A stretch of 64,000 nucleotides of DNA from Enterobacter huaxiensis (GTDB lineage: Bacteria; Pseudomonadota; Gammaproteobacteria; Enterobacterales; Enterobacteriaceae): NCBI RefSeq assembly GCF_003594935.2, contig NZ_CP043342.1, forward strand, positions 2,170,001-2,234,000, in the 5' to 3' direction. Positions 48,010 to 56,073 of the stretch are shown here, piece after piece; within the stretch, counting starts at the first letter, position 1; each line of letters begins with the position of its first letter. The notes below the pieces were generated by a model. It saw only the letters and a list, made by a program, of their open reading frames with translations. It did no database searches and was not told the DNA's origin. A program made the translations under genes and the position numbers.

Positions 48010-51000
48010 TTAAGCCTGAGCGCGCAGCGCTTCGAGGCGGCGCAGGTCGAAATCGTTCAGTTCATCTGTGTAATCGGTAGTGATCGGCGCTGGCCATTCG
48101 CCCGTGTCGAATCCAGTTGCGATGGCGCGCATTGTTTTGCGGTACTCGAGCATGCCCAGCTCCAGCAGTTCGGTTGACGCCTCAATGATGGCGATCCAGT
48201 GGTAGTTCTCGTCTTTGTTGACGAAAATCCAGAAGAACTGGTCCAGCGCCGCGGTCTCGCAATACATAGCCGCACTGAGGTGGTAGTCCCGCTCTATGAT
48301 TTCCCGATGCAGCCTGGCGCGCAGGCTTTCTTGCTTCACATTCCACATGCTGATGGTTTTCAGGTCAGCACCGATTCGCACGCCGTCCAGTTCAATCTCG
48401 AGGTCCGGACGTACACGCACTTCTAAACCTGTTTCGTCGTCAAAACCGAAGTAGCTCACTTCAACGGCGCGGCTTGGATGTGTCAGCAGCATGCCGGCGG
48501 TCGGGTGCGCTAGGAGTGCAGACTGAATTGCTCGCGCGGTGGCCAACTGCTGGCGGGTAACCAAAATCTTTTCGCCAGGGTTGTCGCGCCAGGCATCCAA
48601 CAGTTCGTCGGCGAACACAGCCTCCTGATTGACAGACTTCACAGCCTGAATCAGGTCGTTTTTTGAACCAGACACTTTCAGTGGTACTGGTTTTTGTGCT
48701 TCCTGAGCCACAATGTCAGGGTTGATGATTGCCAACTGCTCTAGCAACGCGTCACGGCTGCCGCTGGTTTTCATCTGCGCGGGCAGGGTGGCGTTGTACT
48801 CTTTGATGCAGGCCTTCATTGCGGTGGCGGTCTTTTTCTGGTCAGCGCCGATACGCTGGAATTCAGCCGGCAGCGCCATATAGCTCTGCGCGGTTTCTTC
48901 CAGACTGCCGCCCATCGGCACTTGCGCGGGCAGGGTGGCGTTGTGCTCTTCCAGCAGCGCTTTGAGATCGTCAGCGCTCAGCAGCGCCGGCAAGCTGGCG
49001 TTATGCGTGTCAATGAACTCGCGCAGGGTGGCCGCAGTGGTGAATGCACCTTCAGGGATGACAGGCTCAACGCTGAACTCTGCATCAAGCAGCTCGGGCT
49101 GCAGCGCCAGCGCATGCACCAGGTTACCCATATCCAGCACTTTGGACGGTACGCGCGGGATGGTTTTAGCCACGTGACGCGCGTTGAAGTACATCAGGCT
49201 GACGCGGGCATCCTTTACCTGAGTTGAGCTGATCCCGTTTGCAGCGTGATACACGTCATTCGGCAGACCTTCATAGCGGCCCGGTTCGAAGAAGGCAGGG
49301 TATTCAGGGACCGGTTGTGATGGTTGCTCTTCCAGGGTGCTGGCGGTTTCTTCTGGCACTTCGGTGTTCGATTCCGGCACTGTGGCGTTCGCCAGTTCCG
49401 GCGCTGCGGCAGCCAGCACCTCAGCCGGGTTCAGGGCAACTGTTTGCGGATCAGCTGCATCAGAACTTTCGCTTGGTGGAATCGCGTCAACACTTTCTCC
49501 TTCCGCTGGGTCAGTCTCTTCCATCTGCACATCGCTGGTGGTCTCCTCTGTAACCGATGAACGGTCATCTGTTTGTGGTTGGTTTTCGTTCATCAGGCAT
49601 TCGATGGAGAACATGCCGCTGCCGAGATTTGCAACCTTAGGCTGTTCGGCTGCAACTTCGGTCTCAACAGCAGTAGTAGACAACGGTAGTAACTCCACAG
49701 CAGAGTTAAACTCAGCCGTCATGGTTTTATTAACGAACTCAAGATGAGCCGCTGGCGTGTGGTGGATGTTTTCTGGCGCGATGCGGATCAGATTGAAGGT
49801 TGCCGCACGGTTCACCGCCAGTACGCCGGGCTGATTACGCAGGATGGCGCTCCATGATTTCCATGGTTCTTCTTTCTTCGCCACGATTTCTTTGGCGCGA
49901 CGCAAAACGCTTGAGGGGATTTCAAAGTGATGGAAATCCATAGGCAGCAGGGCACAGGCGATCTCAAGATCGAGAGAGTCCAGAGTGTGGTGCGCGCCTT
50001 CGCCGCGATCCGTCACATAGCCACCGTCTGCATTGGTCCTAGAATCAGTGCGCTGAACATTACTGATACGATTACCGGCTGCCCATTCGCGAACGAGAAT
50101 GCCGCGATCGATATAATCAGTTGCCGCCCAGATTCGGGTGAATCGGAGAACCAAAGCGAGTTCGTGACGCTTTTCCTGGCTGAACACTTTGCGAATGGCG
50201 TCGGTATAGCGCCACAGGTCTTTGGTGTCGTAACCCTTAACCTCTTCGCAGTTTTCTGCCGCCAGCAGCAGGTTCTGGACATAGCTGTTGTCAGTGTCCA
50301 TCTCCAGCGCGCTGATACCTTCGTATTCTTCGCGGGTTAAGTGGTGGCGCAGTTCGTCGGCGGTGAACTGGGCGAGTAGCTGCTTGCGGAAGGGCATACG
50401 AACGACTGGATAACGAGTGGTTTCGTCATCATTCTCGTCAATCTGGATACCGTTATCAGGTTCTGGATCCTGATCGGTTGTAACGCCGGTTTTGCTGGTG
50501 CTTTCTGATTTGAGAAGAGTAAGCTTTCCGCTTCTCCACTCTTCAACTAACTGATTGCGGTCGCCGGCATCAACTCTCGCCCAGTCAGCCATGAATGCAG
50601 CGATAACTTCAGCTTCGTGCTTTTCATCTGGCGCGAAGACCTGCTTAATAGCCTGAACTAGTTTCCACTCAGCGCTCAGGCTGAGTTCGGCAACTTCAGG
50701 GATGTCGTTTTTCGCCAGCAGCAGGTTCTGGAGATAGGTGTTACCTTCATCCAGTGACATTTCGCTGGCAGCCAGTTGCTGCTCTTTAGAGATGTGTGAC
50801 TGGTATTTGTCGCTGGTCAGGTGGACGGCAAAACGGACCGCTGGAGTGCGGTTTTCAAGCGGAACATTATCGACGGCAGTTTCGACTTTAACGGTCGTTT
50901 CCGGTGCGGTAGTGGTGTCCACTGGTCCAGTCAACTCAGCACCAGCCTTTGGCAGCCAGGTGCGTCCATCGTCCTGGAGGGCGTAGCGTTTGCACCAGGT

Positions 51001-51219
51001 GTAATCCACGGTGCTTTCTTCCGGCAGGTCGTTGTAAACAGGGAAATCGGTGCGAACCGGTTTTGAGTAATTCTTACCGCGGCCGGTTTCAATACCGGCA
51101 TCTTCCAGCTCAACATCGAGCTGCAGGTTTGCACGGGCTTCAGATTTCGCGGTGAACCAAATCACTGCGTCTTCTTTGCCAGATTTCTGCGTAGCCTTAA
51201 CTACATAGAAAAATTCCAT
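48010..51219 (-). CDS. recE: RecE-type exonuclease VIII with internal duplication
   Basis: A 1069-residue protein, longer than Rac RecE (866). The C-terminal nuclease has GLPNDVYHAANGISSTQVK near residue 640, the metal-binding D and DxK in RVRPDLEIEL and GADLKTISMW, and RDYHLSAAMYCETAAL. The long N-terminal part contains two copies of a roughly 108-residue module at about residues 127-235 and 275-385 (QNLLLA, then IKQVFAPDEKHE / IRKVFSQEKRHE, then WARVD / WAATD). Before the nuclease, a short HNATLPAQ-type motif repeats three times. It degrades duplex ends 5' to 3'. Confidence 0.9.
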   Translation of the reverse strand: MEFFYVVKATQKSGKEDAVIWFTAKSEARANLQLDVELEDAGIETGRGKNYSKPVRTDFPVYNDLPEESTVDYTWCKRYALQDDGRTWLPKAGAELTGPVDTTTAPETTVKVETAVDNVPLENRTPAVRFAVHLTSDKYQSHISKEQQLAASEMSLDEGNTYLQNLLLAKNDIPEVAELSLSAEWKLVQAIKQVFAPDEKHEAEVIAAFMADWARVDAGDRNQLVEEWRSGKLTLLKSESTSKTGVTTDQDPEPDNGIQIDENDDETTRYPVVRMPFRKQLLAQFTADELRHHLTREEYEGISALEMDTDNSYVQNLLLAAENCEEVKGYDTKDLWRYTDAIRKVFSQEKRHELALVLRFTRIWAATDYIDRGILVREWAAGNRISNVQRTDSRTNADGGYVTDRGEGAHHTLDSLDLEIACALLPMDFHHFEIPSSVLRRAKEIVAKKEEPWKSWSAILRNQPGVLAVNRAATFNLIRIAPENIHHTPAAHLEFVNKTMTAEFNSAVELLPLSTTAVETEVAAEQPKVANLGSGMFSIECLMNENQPQTDDRSSVTEETTSDVQMEETDPAEGESVDAIPPSESSDAADPQTVALNPAEVLAAAAPELANATVPESNTEVPEETASTLEEQPSQPVPEYPAFFEPGRYEGLPNDVYHAANGISSTQVKDARVSLMYFNARHVAKTIPRVPSKVLDMGNLVHALALQPELLDAEFSVEPVIPEGAFTTAATLREFIDTHNASLPALLSADDLKALLEEHNATLPAQVPMGGSLEETAQSYMALPAEFQRIGADQKKTATAMKACIKEYNATLPAQMKTSGSRDALLEQLAIINPDIVAQEAQKPVPLKVSGSKNDLIQAVKSVNQEAVFADELLDAWRDNPGEKILVTRQQLATARAIQSALLAHPTAGMLLTHPSRAVEVSYFGFDDETGLEVRVRPDLEIELDGVRIGADLKTISMWNVKQESLRARLHREIIERDYHLSAAMYCETAALDQFFWIFVNKDENYHWIAIIEASTELLELGMLEYRKTMRAIATGFDTGEWPAPITTDYTDELNDFDLRRLEALRAQA

Positions 51220-51359
51220 GTGAGATCCTCTTTTTTGGATGTAAGATCCCCGGGCCAGAGATAGCGCCCATTGGGTGAACTTTGGTTTTTTAAGTAGTTT
51301 TCCGGTGTAACTTTGGTCGGGAGCACCGGACGTACGGGCCGCCTTGCGCGGCTTTTACG

Positions 51360-51524
51360 TTATGCCTCGTGGGCCATCTGGTCGTACGAAGCACAACGTT
51401 CAGAGCAGTATTCTTTTTCTTTGCGCGCCAGCTGTGCGCCGTTGCGATAGAGAAGGGTACTTTTTACTATTTCCTCTGATTTAACCGGATTGCCGCAGTA
51501 CCCGCATTTCCTTGAGTTACACAT
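51360..51524 (-). CDS. Small zinc-finger-like phage protein (54 residues)
   Basis: It has paired CxxC and CxxxC clusters (KCGYCGN at residues 6-12; YCSERCASYDQMAHEA at the end), a four-cysteine metal site. The layout resembles the small Rac protein YdaE. The start lies inside the end of the 38-residue ORF, overlapping by 8 bp. It is in the leftward early operon, 140 bp before recE. Confidence 0.7.
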   Translation of the reverse strand: MCNSRKCGYCGNPVKSEEIVKSTLLYRNGAQLARKEKEYCSERCASYDQMAHEA

Positions 51525-51633
51525 CTGGATTCCCCTTTTGCGCCAGCAGGTAGCACAGGCGGCGAAGAATCACCTCGAAGAAGTTCAGCTTTACAGCCCG
51601 CTGCCGTCCTGGTTTGCGTGCGAAATCAATCAT
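51517..51633 (-). CDS. Small basic phage protein (38 residues)
   Basis: The frame begins MIDFARKPGRQRAVKL and continues with a helical stretch FFEVILRRLCYLLAQKG. GAGGGTGAG lies just before the ATG. First gene of the leftward early operon after PL. I recognise the type from lambdoid early regions but not a function. Confidence 0.6.
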   Translation of the reverse strand: MIDFARKPGRQRAVKLNFFEVILRRLCYLLAQKGNPDV

Positions 51634-51784
51634 TCTCACCCTCGTTTGCCTTATCGCCGGCCAGCGGAACGTTTACACCTGATGCGCGTTAATCTCTCCA
51701 CCTCATCCGACTATTCGTATGCCGTCGGCGGCTACTTCGTGGGCATCCTGCCTTGGTGGTTCGTAGTGCGTCTTGGTTAGTTAG

Positions 51785-51848
51785 ATTAAATCACTGGTTT
51801 ATGCTCGTGTCAACTTTAGGTTAATGATAGTTGTAAATCTGAGGTTTA
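51785..51848 (-). promoter_or_regulatory. Leftward early promoter PL with three operators (OL)
   Basis: On the minus strand, TTGACA (51814-51809) and TTTAAT (51790-51785) are 17 bp apart. Three 15-bp sites lie at 51787-51801 (TAAATCACTGGTTTA), 51810-51824 (weaker) and 51834-51848 (TAAATCTGAGGTTTA), spaced 23 and 24 bp. The same motif occurs three times in the repressor-Cro region, so this is the left operator of the immunity system. Confidence 0.85.
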
Positions 51849-51887
51849 TATTGCTGGTTTTTGTGACGTGTCTGCCGAATCGCAGGC

Positions 51888-51914
51888 AAAAAAATCCCGA
51901 CGGAAAGGTCGGGA
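51888..51914 (-). terminator. Leftward terminator (second of two)
   Basis: TCCCGAC / GTCGGGA stem followed on the minus strand by seven T residues. With the hairpin at 51963 it isolates the DUF6414 cassette from PL. Confidence 0.85.
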
Positions 51915-51962
51915 CAGGGAATTCGGGAAGGTGACTTTGAGGCGAATCTAGTGGGTGAGGGA

Positions 51963-51986
51963 ACAAAAAACCGGCGTTGCTGCCGG
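51963..51986 (-). terminator. Leftward terminator after DUF6414 gene
   Basis: CCGGC / GCCGG stem with a 6-base loop, then TTTTTTG on the minus strand, 42 bp after the DUF6414 stop. Confidence 0.85.
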
Positions 51987-52027
51987 ATTTTTGAGGTATG
52001 TCTGGTTTAAAAAAATAGTAACAAAAG

Positions 52028-52870
52028 TTACGGGTTAGCCAATTTTCTAAAAATAACTAGAGGCGTGATTCCATAAGAATCATCACCACGCCCGGCTAAT
52101 GTTTTGATTCCATTAAGCATCTCAGAAATGCCATCTTTTAGTGGATTAATCGGAAAGTTCAGAGATGATGAATCAAAATGAGTGTCAGGCAGTGCGTCAA
52201 TCATGCCGACCACATACCAATCGCCAGGTATTTTGCCGCCATATTTCAATACCATATCGTCAGGGTTAATCGTTAAGAAATCACGATTAATAGTCATCCA
52301 AATCGTATTACCTTGCTCGTCTATAAAGTCTACTTGAAGCGTATTTGGGATAACATTAAGGATATCTCTAACCATTCCGACTGTCACGCCAGGAGCAACT
52401 TCAATATCATCAGCGTTGGGCTGTTTTTTTTGCGCTTTTGGAGGGAGTTTAGGGGGCTCTTGGCTAAACATTCTACTGACAAAAGGTATGCTTTTTTGAA
52501 GCATGGAAATATCAAAAATACGCATATTACCTTTAACGGATACGGTATTACCCAATTGTTCACCATTAAGTCCGTGGCGAATGAATCCAGCTTCAGAGAG
52601 TTGATCTAAGAGATTTATAGGTAAAGACCAAGAGGCATCAAACTGTTTTTCTTGAGTGTGACTTATAGCTTCCTCAACGGCGGTGTTGCCTTTGAGAATT
52701 TTAACATCAAGGCCGACGCCTTTAGTGGATTTATCGGTGTCTGAGGTTACCATTTTTATAGCTGTAACTACACCTGGACCATATAGCTGTGCTGTAAGAG
52801 AGCTTGCTCTAATTTTATCTATATATAAAAAATCATACAGTGAATCGATGCTTGGTTGTTCTTGCTCCAC
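52028..52870 (-). CDS. DUF6414 family protein, candidate phage-exclusion gene
   Basis: A 280-residue protein beginning with the DUF6414 signature SLYDFLYIDKIRASSLTAQLYG. A middle part carries a basic Pro/Lys-rich stretch (KLPPKAQKKQPNAD), and the C-terminal part has beta-type blocks (FIDEQGNTIWMTINRDFL, then GDWYVVGMIDALPD). No membrane span or known catalytic motif is visible. The gene is AT-richer than its neighbours. It overlaps the 59-residue gene by 38 bp, and the pair has its own promoter and two terminators. Function unknown; the location suggests a lysogen-expressed moron. Confidence 0.8.
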   Translation of the reverse strand: MEQEQPSIDSLYDFLYIDKIRASSLTAQLYGPGVVTAIKMVTSDTDKSTKGVGLDVKILKGNTAVEEAISHTQEKQFDASWSLPINLLDQLSEAGFIRHGLNGEQLGNTVSVKGNMRIFDISMLQKSIPFVSRMFSQEPPKLPPKAQKKQPNADDIEVAPGVTVGMVRDILNVIPNTLQVDFIDEQGNTIWMTINRDFLTINPDDMVLKYGGKIPGDWYVVGMIDALPDTHFDSSSLNFPINPLKDGISEMLNGIKTLAGRGDDSYGITPLVIFRKLANP

Positions 52871-53012
52871 TCAAACGTTCCTCTCGTAATTTCGCTTTTT
52901 CTTCAGCGATTTTCCTTTGCTTATCATCAATATCCTCATAAAGCTGCACAAGCTCATCCACGCCACTATTTGGCGCTTTAGCTTTAGCTTTATCAAAGAG
53001 CTTCTTCAGCAT
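52833..53012 (-). CDS. 59-residue coiled-coil protein, partner of DUF6414
   Basis: The frame begins MLKKLFDKAKAKAPNSG and continues with a charged helix (QLYEDIDDKQRKIAEEKAKL) of clear heptad type. The 3' end overlaps the DUF6414 start by 38 bp in another frame, implying translational coupling. Too short for standard ORF listing. No family recognised; probably an accessory or regulatory partner. Confidence 0.65.
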   Translation of the reverse strand: MLKKLFDKAKAKAPNSGVDELVQLYEDIDDKQRKIAEEKAKLREERLSGARTTKHRFTV

Positions 53013-53025
53013 GATGATTACCTAG

Positions 53026-53065
53026 AGAGAACGTAATGATTAAATTATGTTCTCTAAAATGCCAA
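53026..53065 (-). promoter_or_regulatory. Own promoter of the DUF6414 cassette with inverted repeat
   Basis: On the minus strand, TTGGCA (53065-53060) and TAATCA (53042-53037) are 17 bp apart. An inverted repeat AGAGAAC / GTTCTCT at 53026-53055, extended by TAAT / ATTA, lies over the -10 and start. It could be an operator. It does not match the phage OL/OR motif, so control is likely separate from CI. Confidence 0.55.
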
Positions 53066-53114
53066 AAATCAATCGGGATCCTATTAAGGCGTCTGGGTTA
53101 TGAGAACCCTTTCG

Positions 53115-53498
53115 CTAATCGCGACTGTGTTTTATCCGTCCTTTCATGTACTTCTCATACAATTCGTCCAGTTCTTTCAGTCGAATCGCAAAGATCCGAA
53201 GCATGTTCTGCTGCTCTTCTTCCGGTAACTGGCGGTAGAGCTCCAGCAAGCGCTGTTCGTCCGGCTTAAGTCCGTCTTTTTCTCCAACGTCCTCACCAAG
53301 TAGCCATGCGACAGAAATGCCTACAGCCTCGGCTATGGCCAGTGCCGATTTCTTACTAATCACACCTTTTTTGAACCAGCCGTTTACGGCCTGAGGGGTG
53401 ACTCCAGCTATTCGTGCCATGTCTGCTTTTGTAACGCCGCGATCAGTGATCTCAGTAAGGCGCTCTACCAGAACGAGGTTGGGTTCTTCTTTTCTCAT
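53115..53498 (-). CDS. CI-like (RacR-type) phage repressor
   Basis: A 127-residue protein from the ATG at 53498 (MRKEEPNLVLVERL). The helix-turn-helix is VTKADMARIAGVTPQAVNGWFKKG near residues 20-43, followed by a helical C-terminal part (EQRLLELYRQLPEEEQQNMLRI). It lacks a LexA-type peptidase domain, so induction does not go through self-cleavage. A longer frame upstream runs through the operators and is not used. Confidence 0.85.
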   Translation of the reverse strand: MRKEEPNLVLVERLTEITDRGVTKADMARIAGVTPQAVNGWFKKGVISKKSALAIAEAVGISVAWLLGEDVGEKDGLKPDEQRLLELYRQLPEEEQQNMLRIFAIRLKELDELYEKYMKGRIKHSRD

Positions 53499-53508
53499 AG
53501 GTTCATTG

Positions 53509-53573
53509 TAAATATTTGGTTTATACACACAATAAATCCTTAGTTTGCATGATTTATAAATCTGTGGTTTACT
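53509..53573 (+). promoter_or_regulatory. Right operator (OR) with three sites and promoter PR
   Basis: Sites at 53509-53523 (TAAATATTTGGTTTA), 53533-53547 (TAAATCCTTAGTTTG) and 53557-53571 (TAAATCTGTGGTTTA) are spaced exactly 24 bp. PR is TTGCAT at 53545-53550 and TTTACT at 53568-53573 with a 17-bp spacer; sites 2 and 3 cover it. A weak TATAAA for the repressor promoter lies over site 1 on the minus strand. Confidence 0.88.
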
Positions 53574-53600
53574 TCCGCTATCAACAAGCAGGAGAAGCAC

Positions 53601-53828
53601 ATGTCCGCACTCGATAAAGCAATTAAAGCCGCTGGCTCAGCCAGAAAGCTCAGCATCGCGCTTGGTGTGACGAGTATGTCTGTAAGTCATTGGAAGAATC
53701 GTGACCAAGGGGTCGTCCCGCCAAGTTATATCTTCCCGATTTTCAAAATGACAGGCGTGACTCCCCACGAGCTGCGCCCCGACCTCTATCCAAACCCAAC
53801 TGATGGTTTACCTAAACAGGAGCCTTAA
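53601..53828 (+). CDS. Cro/YdaS-like DNA-binding protein
   Basis: A 75-residue protein with a helix-turn-helix (SARKLSIALGVTSMSVSHWKN) and a C-terminal tail with TPHELRPDLYP, the usual end of YdaS/Cro-type proteins. GGAG precedes the ATG. First gene from PR, divergent from the repressor. Confidence 0.85.
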   Translation: MSALDKAIKAAGSARKLSIALGVTSMSVSHWKNRDQGVVPPSYIFPIFKMTGVTPHELRPDLYPNPTDGLPKQEP

Positions 53829-53830
53829 CA

Positions 53831-54382
53831 ATGCAAACTGTTTCATTTCAACAGAGTAGCAGAGCTTCCTCTAATCATCTGATATTCCAGTGTCATCAAA
53901 GCGAATCGGCAGCGCAGGATATTGATCATCGCGATATCTGCCCAGCGGTACGAGCTTGGGCTGCGGTAGAAGGGCGCATAGCTGTCGCTCTTCAGATCCA
54001 AGAAGCGGCGGAAGAACTTCAACTTGATGGCGTGGATTTCTCTGGCCAGGCCGATGTCTGGAACGTGAAGCTGTTCCGTTGGTTGGACAACAAAGAAGAC
54101 TCTGCATCTTACCGAAAGAACGTCGAGCAACTCGTGCCCGCGATCATGTCTGTCTTACCACTTCGATACCGCGACCGTGTCGTTAAAAACGACTCGTTTG
54201 CCTACCGCATGGCCAGGTTGGAAAAAGAGGTGAGTGAGGCGAAGCAAGCTCTGATGCTCGATGCACCGAAGAAGGAAAAGCTAAAGGAGTTAGGCGAGGG
54301 GATTTTCGAAATGTTCCGTGTCGATCCTGACCTTACGGCGCCGCTACTGGCGATGGTCACAACCATGCTGGGGGCAATGTGA
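53831..54382 (+). CDS. YdaT-like phage protein
   Basis: A 183-residue protein. The central part FRWLDNKEDSASYRKNVEQL, then PAIMSVLPLRYRDRV resembles the Rac protein YdaT (FRWVEKDTPDA, then LLPAIEKAMPP). The N-terminal 55 residues are an extension. YdaT belongs to the YdaST pair next to RacR, whose overexpression is toxic; in phage logic it takes the CII position. It starts 2 bp after the Cro-like stop. Confidence 0.75.
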   Translation: MQTVSFQQSSRASSNHLIFQCHQSESAAQDIDHRDICPAVRAWAAVEGRIAVALQIQEAAEELQLDGVDFSGQADVWNVKLFRWLDNKEDSASYRKNVEQLVPAIMSVLPLRYRDRVVKNDSFAYRMARLEKEVSEAKQALMLDAPKKEKLKELGEGIFEMFRVDPDLTAPLLAMVTTMLGAM

Positions 54383-54483
54383 AGACTTCAGAAAAGGCGA
54401 AAGCCGCGGTGCTCGAACACCAACGGCTTTCAGGTGCAAAAACGGAGTGTAATTGCGGAGCTAAGTATGTCAAATACAGCTGA
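54379..54483 (+). CDS. Possible 34-residue ORF between ydaT and O
   Basis: GTG overlapping the YdaT stop (GTGA), basic, ending TECNCGAKYVKYS. It overlaps the O start by 17 bp. Spacing suggests coupling, but the GTG start and small size leave it doubtful. Confidence 0.3.
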   Translation: MKTSEKAKAAVLEHQRLSGAKTECNCGAKYVKYS

Positions 54484-55384
54484 AATTATCAATTTCCCCC
54501 ACAGAACCGAACAACCGGGAGGTCGTATGGCCGACCTGTCGAACGGGTATACCAAGGTCGCTAACGAGATCCAGCAGCTTAAGCCTCGCCTGAGAATGTC
54601 AGGCCGGGAGTGGCAATGTTTTGAGGCGGTGATCTGGCTTACCTACGGCTGGAACAAGAAACAGGACCGCGTTACGAACACGGTTATCGCTGAGCTTACA
54701 GGGCTGAGTGATTCCCACGTTTCTGATGCGCTCAAGTCACTCGCAGAACGCAAAATTATCTTCAGTCAAAAGCAGGGCGTGATGAAAACGGTCGGTATAA
54801 ATACTGACCTTTCAGCCTGGATTTTAGACAAACCGAAAACGGGAAAAGTCTTCCCGAAATCGGGAAAAGTGTTACCGAAAACGGGAAAAACCTTCCCGGA
54901 AACGGTAGACACCCAAGACTATAACAAGAACAATATTAAAATATCCTCGTCTCGGAATTCTGACGAATCCCGAAACCAGAAAACTCAAAAGTTTCTCTCA
55001 CGCCATCCAGAAGCTGCCGCCGGGATATACACCCCGGCAGGTAAATCATGGGGATCCGCTGACGACCTCAAGGCCGCACGCTGGATTTACGACAGGCTTC
55101 TCACCGTCAACGCATCACTATCCGAACCAAACTGGGCTGAATGGGCAAACACCATCAGGCTGATGCGCGTCCAGGACAAGCGCACTCACTACGAAATCTG
55201 CGACCTGTTCCAGTGGGCCAACAGGGATGAATTCTGGAAAGACAATATCCTGAGCCCTTCGAGTTTGCGCAAGCAGTGGGATCAACTCACAACCAAACGG
55301 CTGCGCGCAACCGGGGCGGCAAAGTCATCGCGGGGCGGCGTTGACCTGCATAACACCGACTGGATTGACGGGGTGCTGGAATGA
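54467..55384 (+). CDS. Phage replication initiator O
   Basis: A 305-residue protein from the ATG at 54467 with GGAG upstream (a longer frame begins at 54434). The N-terminal winged-helix O domain (VANEIQQLKPRL, then WQCFEAVIWLTYGWNKKQDRV, DSHVSDALKSLAERKII) binds origin iterons. The protein stretch TGKVFPKSGKVLPKTGKTFP is encoded by the iterons themselves. The C-terminal part interacts with P. Overlaps P by 4 bp. Confidence 0.9.
   Translation: MSNTAEIINFPHRTEQPGGRMADLSNGYTKVANEIQQLKPRLRMSGREWQCFEAVIWLTYGWNKKQDRVTNTVIAELTGLSDSHVSDALKSLAERKIIFSQKQGVMKTVGINTDLSAWILDKPKTGKVFPKSGKVLPKTGKTFPETVDTQDYNKNNIKISSSRNSDESRNQKTQKFLSRHPEAAAGIYTPAGKSWGSADDLKAARWIYDRLLTVNASLSEPNWAEWANTIRLMRVQDKRTHYEICDLFQWANRDEFWKDNILSPSSLRKQWDQLTTKRLRATGAAKSSRGGVDLHNTDWIDGVLE
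54833..54915 (+). repeat. Origin iterons inside gene O
   Basis: Three 21-bp direct repeats at 54833, 54854 and 54875 of the form CCGAAAACGGGAAAAGTCTTC, plus a partial fourth at 54896. Each holds a small CCG-CGG type inverted repeat. An AT-rich stretch (about 54916-54950) follows, as an unwinding element does in the lambda origin. Confidence 0.85.
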
Positions 55385-56073
55385 AAAATCTTGCCGAGAG
55401 CATTCGCAATTTTGACAGGGAACAGGCTCGCCGCGTGGCGCACAACATGCCTGAGCAGTACACCGAACGCGAACAAACGCAGCAGGTGGCTCAGATTATC
55501 AACGGGCTGTTCGTACAGCTGGCGGCCGCGTTCCCAGCAAGCTTGGTTAATCGCAGCCAGGAAGACGTGAACGAGATCCGCCGTCAGTGGGTGCTGGCCT
55601 TCAAAGAAAACGGGATCACCACTCTGGAGCAGGTTGAAGCCGGCATGCGCATGGTGCGCCGTCAGGAACGCCCATTCCTGCCTTCGCCAGGCCAGTTCAT
55701 CAAGTGGTGCAGGGAAGGGCGCTGCGTGCTGGGGATCACCGTCACTGATGTGATGGCCGAATACTGGAAGTGGCGCAAGCTGGTGTTCCGGTATCCGAGC
55801 AGTGAACAGTATCCGTGGCCTAAACCCATTTATTATCACATCTGCCTCGAACTGCGGCGCCGGGGAACCGATGGCCAGTTGAGCCATAAAGAGCTCGAGC
55901 GTGAGGCCAGCGACATTCTGGATATGTGGGAAAAGCGGGTGCTGGCCGGGAAACCGATTCCGCCAGTGCGTCGGGCGCTCGCCGCACCGGTATCGCCGAA
56001 GGGACCAACCCCTGCGGAGCTTCTGAAAGCCAAATACGAGCGGATGAAGACCGATGGGAGGCCAGAGCGATGA
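55381..56073 (+). CDS. Phage replication protein P (helicase loader)
   Basis: A 230-residue protein of the lambda P family (VAQIINGLFVQLAAAFPASL, then WVLAFKENGITTLEQVEAGM and the FLPSPGQFIKWCRE block). It recruits host DnaB to O at the origin. It is the last recognisable phage gene; non-phage sequence starts within about 10 bp of its stop. Confidence 0.9.
   Translation: MKNLAESIRNFDREQARRVAHNMPEQYTEREQTQQVAQIINGLFVQLAAAFPASLVNRSQEDVNEIRRQWVLAFKENGITTLEQVEAGMRMVRRQERPFLPSPGQFIKWCREGRCVLGITVTDVMAEYWKWRKLVFRYPSSEQYPWPKPIYYHICLELRRRGTDGQLSHKELEREASDILDMWEKRVLAGKPIPPVRRALAAPVSPKGPTPAELLKAKYERMKTDGRPER

Noticed and set aside
51490..51780. 96-codon plus-strand frame
   Set aside because: Antisense to the two small early phage genes that have proper signals, and translation is not protein-like.
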